Positions 56,601 to 64,000 of a stretch of DNA of 64,000 nt are shown here, piece by piece. This DNA is from Pseudoips prasinana (Eukaryota > Arthropoda > Insecta > Lepidoptera > Nolidae): assembly GCA_951640165.1 (NCBI GenBank), contig OX621258.1, positions 6,409,501 through 6,473,500 on the forward strand, written 5' to 3'. Positions within the stretch are counted from its first letter, which is position 1, and each line of letters begins with the position of its first letter. Both the position numbers and the translations under genes were made by a program. The notes under the pieces are model-generated. The model searched no databases. It saw only the letters and a list, made by a program, of their open reading frames with translations, and was not told where the DNA came from.

Positions 56601-56799
56601 TTACAAAATTCTTATAAAATTTGAAGTACCTAATTTGTTTTCACATTACTTGTTAAGGCCCAGGACTCAGTGTGAAGTTATCTTGCTCGTGCATTTAGAT
56701 ATTACACGTGAAATAGAATTAAGATTAATATTCCAAAGTATTATTGCCATCGGTTCACAAGTGATCGGAGGTTTTCTTACGTGACCATTACAGTAAATA

Positions 56800-57055
56800 A
56801 TAATATCTAGTATAGGGACAATGTCACACAGATCATCCTAGCCCCAAACTAAGCAAAGATTGTACTATGGGTACCAGGCAACAATATACATACTTATATA
56901 TATAGATAAATACTTAAATACATAGAAAACATCCATGACTCTGAAACAAATATTCGTGCTCATCACACAAATATTTGCACTTACCGGGATTCGAACCCAG
57001 GACCACCAGCTTCGTAGGCAGGAGCACTACCAACTAGGCTACAAACGTCCGTTAA
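56800..57055 (-). mobile_element. S2-related tRNA SINE (minus)
   Basis: 'cagatcatcctagccccaaa', 'tgtactatgggtaccaggca' and the reversed tRNA-like head 'cgggattcgaacccaggacc' with 'ctaccaactaggct' as A-box side. Confidence 0.65.
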
Positions 57056-57109
57056 CCTACAAGGCTTTCACATCTTCACCGGGCTGTTACCAGCGAACTG
57101 ACGACACCT

Positions 57110-57345
57110 AAGCACGGGGTCAATCTATCGATGGGTGATAGCCAAAGTTAAAATTTCTCTGTGCTTTGGAGGGAAGGCTGTCGGTCCCGGTTGTAGTTAT
57201 TAGACAACAGACTTACCAGGTGGCTTAAACAATTATGACACTAGGGTAGCAACAGCAACTGCCCATGTCATAAAGACATTAATTTCGGACATGTCTTTAT
57301 GGAAATCCATAAAGACATGTCCGAAATTAATGTACTGTTAATACA
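57110..57345. repeat. Dispersed repeat ending in a perfect 58-bp palindrome
   Basis: 57110-57250 matches the 'cggagggaaggctgtcggtc' repeat family. At 57276-57333 two 28-base arms (acattaatttcggacatgtc...) are exact reverse complements around a 2-base centre (57304-57305). Confidence 0.75.
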
Positions 57346-57414
57346 AACTATGCATTTAAAAAAAAAGGTGGGAATCTGTTATTTAAAAAAAAACGCGGTT
57401 AGACTATAACATTT

Positions 57415-57600
57415 TTTGTTATTTATTTAAGGATCTCAGAAAATATATGCGATAAAACAAACCGCACGGACGGACTAAATATTTTTTTTTGTAAATTTTA
57501 TACTATCCACTATGTTTATGTACTGCATTGTGACCTTGACAAGTACAAGTGTATGTTAATACCCAAGTGCTGAATAAATTTCATTTCATTTCATTTCAAC
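57415..57600 (+). mobile_element. LINE 3' end fragment with (ATTTC)n tail
   Basis: Same family as 50215-50425, ending in four ATTTC units. 57601-58055 shows nothing I can assign: AT-rich, a chance 87-codon frame on plus only. Confidence 0.6.
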
Positions 57601-58060
57601 AGCAGAAGATATCATGGCATAGACTTTTGCGTGATAAAAAAACATGCAATATTTAAAATATCATTTTATCAATCACAAAAAGTGTTACTTATGGTGTAAT
57701 TTGATCATAAACATAATAACTAACAGATATCCGATCAAAACTAACATAAAACACGGGAACACTTTCCTATACTCCTATTACAGTTACAAGCAGATCATAA
57801 ATCATATTTTCAACAGATCTAATGTATTCTGGCACTGTGCCAGTAACTGTTCATTTTACCCTAATTTATTTTTATTTTATTACACGGTTTATGAGTATAA
57901 ATTGTGAGAGACATCTTAGTTTTTGATAGTCGATTGTTGTATTCGGAGTTGGCAATGACCTAGGTTTTATTCATTCGTCTTTTTCTCGGACTATTTCAGG
58001 GATGTCGAATGTTATCACTAGATTTGTTAACACACTAATATTATAACTGCATTTTTTTTA

Positions 58061-58390
58061 ACCGCAGTAAATAAGGTCCTGGGTTCAAATCCCGGGTCGG
58101 GCCAAAAAAGTGATTTTGGGATTTTTCCGTAAAAAGAAATTTCTCAGTCTGGGAGTAGGCGGTATTACCTACACCCCGGTACCTCGGAGAGCACATAAAG
58201 CCGTCGGTACTGTACCCGATCTCTTTCCGGTCGTGTCGTCCCATCCGATCATGAGAGTGATGGAGTAGAAAGTGCCCCTGTGTTTGCGCACACACCTGTG
58301 CACTATAATATGTCCTGTGCAATGGGCTACTCTCCATAGAGAATGGCCGCCGTGGCCGAAATTCAGCCAGGAGGACATCATCAATATTAT
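58061..58390 (+). mobile_element. S1 SINE (plus, head-truncated)
   Basis: Begins inside the tRNA-like head ('aaccgcagtaaataaggtcc', B box gggttcaaatccc) and continues to 'ggaggacatcatca'. Collinear with 45027-45360. Confidence 0.7.
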
Positions 58391-58392
58391 AA

Positions 58393-58785
58393 AGGCAAAA
58401 GTTTGTGCGTGTATGAGTGTGTATGTTTGTTACTTCTTCACGTCTACACGACTAGAGTGATTTTAATAAAATTTGGTATGGAGTTAGCCGACACCCTGGA
58501 TTAATACATAGGCTATAATTTATCAAGTTTAACGCGGGTAAAACCTCATTATCACGACGGGCCGGTTGGCGTGCTTGGTAAACGCTCGCCTTTCACGCCG
58601 CAGGTCGTGGGTTCGATTCTCTACCAGGACAGATATTTATGTGCATGAATATGTCTGTTTGTACTGAGTTTTCAAAAGAAAAGTAGTATATGCAATATAT
58701 CAGATATCCGGTTTCCATAGTAGAAGCTCTGCTTAGTTTGAGATCAAATGGCCGTGTGTCTATAATGTCCCAGGATATTATTATC
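58393..58785. mobile_element. SINE/RTE-end fragment (minus) followed by S2 SINE (plus)
   Basis: 58393-58550 is the reverse of the 'ttttacccgcgttaaac' ... 'gtgtcagctaactcc' fragment found after each duplicated gene. 58556-58785 is an S2 copy with B box gtgggttcgattc. Confidence 0.6.
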
Positions 58786-58799
58786 TGCGGTTAAACACA

Positions 58800-59330
58800 T
58801 GTCCGTGAACTTGGCAGATCATTTGTCAGCAGATCAAAAATAAATGAGAGTTCTCGTCGCATGCAGGTGAGTTCTACAGTTCCTGATACTATTTAAAAAT
58901 AGTTCTGGCATTTTTAGTCAGAAAAAGTCAATCAAAAAAATGATCTGCTAACTTCCCGTAGCAGATCATTTTCAAAAAACTTACAAAAAAGTGAGAGTTC
59001 TCGATGCATACCAATGAGTTCTGGAGTTCCTGATACTTTTTATGAATAGTTCTGGCCGATTTCCCTAAGAAAATAATTAAAACAAGTGATAGATATGCCA
59101 TTTTCCCGTAGCAGATCATTTCCAAAAATGTTACCTAATTTTTTTATTTTTTATCATATTTCGATGAGTTCTAGAGTTCCTGATAATTTTTAACGATAGT
59201 TCTGACATATTTTCCTAGAAAAACAATAGCCTATCACTCGTTATATGTAAACTTCCCGAAAAATTACAAGGAAAACAGGATAAGGCGACATGTTTAAGAA
59301 AGTCGATTGTAACTAAGAAGTAACGATGCA
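58800..59330 (+). repeat. Left terminal domain: three ~148-bp monomers
   Basis: 'agttcctgata...atagttctg' recurs with the tag at about 58900, 59047 and 59196. Each monomer also has 'gtagcagatcatt' or a variant; a stem with arms atgatctgct and agcagatcat lies at about 58940-58970. The domain ends with 'catgtttaagaaagtcgatt', the point where the right arm is cut by the window. Confidence 0.7.
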
Positions 59331-61930
59331 TGCTGATAAGTAATATTTATTTTCTGGTTCACTAAGGACCCGAGCACACATTCTGATACCTTCAAGAAAT
59401 AGTTCTGCATCTTTTCTGACACAAAAAATTCAACATTTCATTAAATTTCAGAAAATTACGACTTCAAGAACATTCCAATGAAATAAAAATTTGCCCGCAT
59501 GCTGTCATCTTTTATGGTATTTAAAGTTAAGACGTAAGTTCTGAATATAGTAAGATACTTTAAAGAAATAGTTCTGTCAATATGGAGCAGAAAAGCATGT
59601 AAGAAAAAAATATCATATCTGAAAAATACATGTTTTAGAAAAAGGGTCGCAAATTAGAAACATCGACGCATGCTGATAAGTTATATTTATTTTCTGGTTC
59701 ACTAAAGACCCAAGCACACATTCTGATACCTTCAAGAAATAGTTCTGGATCTTTTCTGACACAAAAAAATCAAAATTTAATTAAAATTCAGAAAATTACG
59801 ACTTCAAGAACATTCCAATAAAATAAAAATTTGCACGCATGCTGTCATCTTTTATGATATTTAAAGATGAGACGTACTTTGTAAATACAGTTAGATACTT
59901 TAAAGAAATAGTTCTGTCAATATGGAGCAGAAAAGCATGTCAGAAAAAGATATCATATCTGAAAAATACATGTTTTAGAAAAAGGGTCGCAAATTAGAAA
60001 CAACGACGCACGCTGATAAGTTATATTTATTTTCTGGTTCATTAAGGACCCAAGCACACATTCTGATACCTTTAAGAAATAGTTCTGCATCTTTTCTGAC
60101 ACAAAAAAAAATCAAGAGTTAATGAAAATTCAGAAAGTGACGTCTTCAAAAACATTGCAATTAAATAAAAATTTGCCCGCATGCTGTCATCTTTTATAGT
60201 ATTGAAAAATGAAACGTACTTTGTGAATACAGCTAAATACTTTAGAGAAATAGTTCTGTCAATATGGAGCAGAAAAGCATGTCAGAAAAAAATATCATAT
60301 CTGAAAAATACATGTTTTAGAAAAAGGGTCGCAAATTAGAAACATCGACGCATGCTAATAAGTTATATTAATTTTCTGGTTCACTAAGGACCCAAGCACA
60401 CATACTGATACCTTCAAGAAATAGTTCTGCATCTTTTCTGACACAAAAAAAAAATCAAAATTTAAATAAAATTCAGAAAATTACGACTTCAAGAACATTC
60501 CAATTAAATAAAAATTTGCACGCATGCTGTCATCTTTTATGGTATTTAAAAATGAGACGTTTTTTGTGACTACAGTTAGATACTTTAAAGAAATAGTTCT
60601 GTCAATATGGAGCAGAAAAGCATGTCAGAAAAAGATATCATATCTGAAAAATACATGTTTTAGAAAAAGGGTCGCAAATTAGAAACATCGACGCATGCTG
60701 ATAAGTTATATTTATTTTCTGGTTCACTAAGAACCCAAGCACACATTCTGATACCTTCAAGAAATAGTTCTGCATCTTTTCTGACACAAAAAAAAAATCA
60801 AGAGTTAATGAAAATTCAGAAAGTGATGACTTCAAGAACATTGCAATAAAATAACAATTTGCCCGCATGCTGTCATCTTTTATGGTATTTAAAGTTAAGA
60901 CGTAAGTTATGAATACAGCTAGATACTTTAAAGAAATAGTTCTGTCAATATGGAGCAGAAAAGCATGTCAGAAAAAAATATCATATCTGAAAAATACATG
61001 TTTTAGAAAAAGGGTCGCAAATTAGAAACATCGACGCATGCTGATAAGTTAAATTTATATTCTGATTCACTAAGAACCCAAGCACACATTCTGTTACCTT
61101 TAAGAAATAGTTCTGGATCTTTTCTGACACAAAAAAAATCAAGAGTAAATGAAAATTCAGAAAGTGATGACTTCAAGAACATTGCAATAAAATAACAATT
61201 TGCCCGCATGCTGTCATCTTTTATGGTATTTAAAGTTAAGACGTAAGTTATGAATACAGCTAGATACTTTAAAGAAATAGTTCTGTCAATATGCAGCAGA
61301 AAAGCATGTCAGAAAAAAATATCATATCTGAAAAATACATGTTTTAGAAAAAGGGTCGCAAATTAGAAACATCGACGCATGCTGATAAGTTATATTTATT
61401 TTCTGGTTCGCTAAGGACCCGAGCACACATTCTGATACCTTCAAGAAATAGTTCTGCATCTTTTCTGACACAAAAAAATTCAAAATTTCCTTAAAATTCA
61501 GAAAATTACGACTTCAAGAACATTCCAATAAAATAAAAATTTGCACGCATGCTGTCATCTTGTATAGTGTTGAAAGATGAAACGTACTTTGTGAATACAG
61601 TTAAATACTTTAAAGAAATAGTTCTGACAATATGGAGCAGAAAAGCATGTCAGAAAAAATATCATATCTGAAAAATACATGGTTTAGAAAAAGGGTCGCA
61701 AATTAGAAACAACGAAGCATGCTGATAAGTTATATTTATTTTCTGGTTCACTAAGAACCCAAGCACACATTCTGCTACCTTTAAGAAATAGTTCTGCATC
61801 TTTTCTGACACAAAAAAATTCAAAATTTAATTAAAATTCAGAAAATTACGACTTCAAGAACATTCCAATAAAATAAAAATTTGCACGCATGCTGTCATCT
61901 TTTATGGTATTTAAAGATGAGACGTACTCT
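59331..61930 (+). repeat. Left satellite array, 340-343-bp units
   Basis: The anchor 'tgctgataag' (or a variant) recurs at 59331, 59671, 60011, 60353, 60696, 61039, 61380 and 61720. Each unit contains 'agaaatagttctg' twice about 170 bp apart, so it is a dimer. Conserved blocks: 'ttctggttcactaag', 'cccaagcacacattctg', 'ttttctgacacaaa', 'catgctgtcatcttttat', 'ggagcagaaaagcatgtcag'. Short ORFs here recur with the repeat and are not genes. Confidence 0.95.
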
Positions 61931-62564
61931 GTGAAAGAAGGGGATGAAAAGTGTTATTGAAGTATTGTCATTTTTAGATCTAGAGGCTTGAACTTATTTT
62001 GTAGGCTGTTGATTCGATATAAATTAATATGTCATTTAAAGTTTGTCAATTTTTATCCCCAAGGGTGTAAGTTAACTATAGGGAATAGCGGACAAAAGTT
62101 AGTATGGAAATATCTAAGGTCTATGTGAATGTTTAATAAGTTTGGGTTAAGAGGAAAAATATTAGAGATATTCTGATGGAACAGATACAACATTGACGGA
62201 GTTTTATAACAAAATGTGGGGATAAAGTCGTGGGCACAGCTAGTAATTAATAATTTATTGTTCAGTATTTAATATACAAATTAATTGAATGGAGAGCTGT
62301 ATTAGGGTTTTTATAAATAACAAACAATACCGTTACGCTGGAATAGTCATTCATTGCCTCCTGTACCAAATTAAAGCTGTGACATTTAGGAATATCGATA
62401 TTTATATAATTATACATATACACACACATATATACGTTTGAATATATAAATATATATATATATAGATAACAAATTTTAAAAATTCTTAATTGTCACAGTT
62501 TTAATTAAGTACCGGAAGCAATTATTGACTGTACTGCAGAACGGTATTGTTTTTCGTGCAAAAA
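61931..62564. other. Central segment between the inverted arrays
   Basis: 61931-62245 ends 'gataaagtcgtgggcacagc' plus 'tagt', the reverse-type end motif of a lepidopteran retroposon, so this part looks like an insertion. 62322-62388 and 62484-62552 form a diverged inverted repeat (aacaataccgtt with aacggtattgtt; aattaaagctgtgaca with tgtcacagttttaatt) around an (AT/CA)-rich loop. No protein-coding frame. Confidence 0.6.
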
Positions 62565-64000
62565 GAAAATTAAAATAACTTATCAGCATGCGTCGTTGTT
62601 TCTAATTTGCGACCCTTTTTATAAAACATGTATTTTCAGATATGATATCTTTTTCTGACATGCTTTTCTGCTCCATATTGACAGAACTATTTCTTTAAAG
62701 TATCCAACTGTATTCACAACTTACGTCTTAACTTTAAATACCATAAAAGATGACGGCATGCGGGCAAATTGTTATTTTATTGCAATGTTCTTGAAGTCAT
62801 CACTTTCTGAATTTTCATTAACCCTTGATTTTTTTTTGTGTCAGAAAAGATGCAGAACTATTTTTTGAAGGTATCAAAATGTGTGCTTGGGTTCTTAGTG
62901 AACCAGAAAATAAATATAACTTATCAGCATGCGTCGATGTTTCTAATTTGCGACCCTTTTTCTAAAACATGTATTTTTCAGATATGATACCTTTTTCTGA
63001 CATGCTTTTCTGCTCCATATTGACAGAACTATTTCTCTAAAGTATTAAGCTGTATTCAGAAAGAACGTTTCATTTTTCAATACTATAAAAGATGACAGCA
63101 TGCGGGCAAATTTTTATTTTATTGCAATGTTCTTGAAGTCGTCACTTTCTGAATTTTCATTAACTCTTGATTTTTTTTTGTGTCTGAAAAGATGCAGAAC
63201 TATTTCTTAAAGGTAACAGAATGTGTGCTTGGGTTCTTACTGAACCAGAATATAAATATAACTTATCAGCATGCGTCGATGTTTCTAATTTGCGACCCTT
63301 TTTCTAAAACATGTATTTTTCAGATATGATATTTTTTTCTGACATGCTTTTCTGCTCCATATTGACAGAACTATTTCTCTAAAGTATTTAGCTGTATTCA
63401 CAAAGTACGTTTCATTTTTCAATACTTTAAAAGATGACAGCATGCGGGCAAGTTTTTATTTTATTGCAATGTTCTTGAAGTCGTCACTTTCTTAATTTTC
63501 ATTAACTCTTGATTTTTTTTTGTGTCGGAAAAGATGCAGAACTATTTCTTAAAGGTATCAGAATGTGTGCTTGGGTCCTTAGTGAATCAGAAAATAAATA
63601 TAACTTATCAGCATGCCAATTGTTCCTAATGTATGACCTCATTTTAAAAAAACCTGTCTTTTTCTGATATAGATTGTTTTTTCTGACATGCGTTTTTGAC
63701 CCAGGTAAACTGAACTTTTTGTCACAACTATTTCGCTGTATGCCCAAAGTTTGTCTTAACTTTAAATACTAAAGACCTTGTCAGCATGTGTGGAACTTTG
63801 TGTTTTATTGCAATGTTCTTGAAGTCGTGATTTTCTGAATTTCAAATAAATCTTCAAATATTTTTTTTGTCATAATAGTTGCAGAACTATTTCTTAAATG
63901 TATCAGAATGTGTGCTTGGGTCCTTAGTTAACCAGAAAATAAATATTACTCATCAGCATGCGTCATTACTTCTTAGTTACAATCGACTTTCTTAAACATG
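62565..64000 (-). repeat. Right satellite array, inverted, continues past window
   Basis: Reverse-complement anchors at 62584, 62925, 63267, 63609 and 63954, spacing 341-345 bp. The outermost unit (63609-63954) is clearly diverged. The last 50 bases correspond to the start of the left terminal domain. Confidence 0.95.

Larger units (their letters stand above)
58800..64000. mobile_element. Candidate foldback element with inverted satellite arms (incomplete at right)
   Basis: The left arm runs from about 58800 to 61930, the right arm from about 62565 past the window end, and a centre of ~635 bp lies between. The right arm is the reverse complement of the left: 63950-64000 matches 59290-59340, where the left arm changes to its terminal domain. 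The arms differ in repeat number (about 7.6 against 4 units) and by many substitutions, so this is not a simple assembly mirror. The overall plan matches Foldback/Galileo elements, whose long inverted ends are made of tandem repeats. No transposase is seen, as expected for a non-autonomous copy. Family not recognised. Confidence 0.6.

Noticed and set aside
60638..61209. Repeated ~70-residue minus-strand ORFs in the satellite
   Set aside because: They recur with the 342-bp unit and are broken in most units, so they are by-products of the repeat.
58800..64000. CRISPR-like or centromeric array
   Set aside because: Unit length, lack of unique spacers and the eukaryotic context exclude CRISPR; only about 12 units in two inverted blocks with a terminal domain argue against a plain centromeric satellite.

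Overview
The window reads as nuclear DNA of a moth or butterfly (Lepidoptera). It is AT-rich and dense in 5'-truncated LINEs (Jockey, CR1-like, RTE), tRNA-headed SINEs and short elements carrying the 'gctgtgccccgcggtttta' end motif common in lepidopteran genomes. Genes have short exons with GT-AG introns, and nothing looks bacterial or organellar. The species cannot be named from the sequence alone.

The backbone is a tandem segmental duplication. The ancestral unit holds (a) a plus-strand two-exon gene for an unrecognised protein of about 1220 residues, and (b), convergent to it on the minus strand, the last two coding exons of a PHLDB/LL5-type pleckstrin-homology gene. Gene copy 1 (9165-14027) has both exons but one in-frame nonsense codon. 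Copy 2 (16200-19757) has an intact large exon but no exon 1. Copy 3 (34662-39523) is complete. PHLDB 3' ends lie at 2155-3660, 23315-24797 and 43086-44939. Only the last is attached to the upstream exons (to 50645, perhaps 53783) and is the real gene. The other two are protein-identical, headless fragments. Window positions 1-4308 are the tail of a unit whose gene part would lie left of the window.

Unit junctions are packed with transposons. Junction 1 (4309-8668) is a Jockey LINE split by a Gypsy LTR element. Between gene copies 1 and 2 lies a DNA-transposase relic. Junction 2 (25437-34195) holds a Copia relic with intact target-site duplication, two antisense LINE fragments, a Mutator-like transposase relic, a minisatellite and foldback sequences. 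From 45 to 58.8 kb the sequence is PHLDB intron or upstream DNA with many SINEs, MITEs and LINE tails.

The right end (about 58800 to past 64000) is the most unusual part: two inverted arrays of a roughly 342-bp repeat, itself a dimer of about 170-bp half-units, facing each other across a ~0.64-kb centre. The arms end in a matching terminal domain, cut by the window edge on the right. The layout resembles a Foldback/Galileo-type transposon with tandem-repeat inverted termini, and I do not recognise the family.
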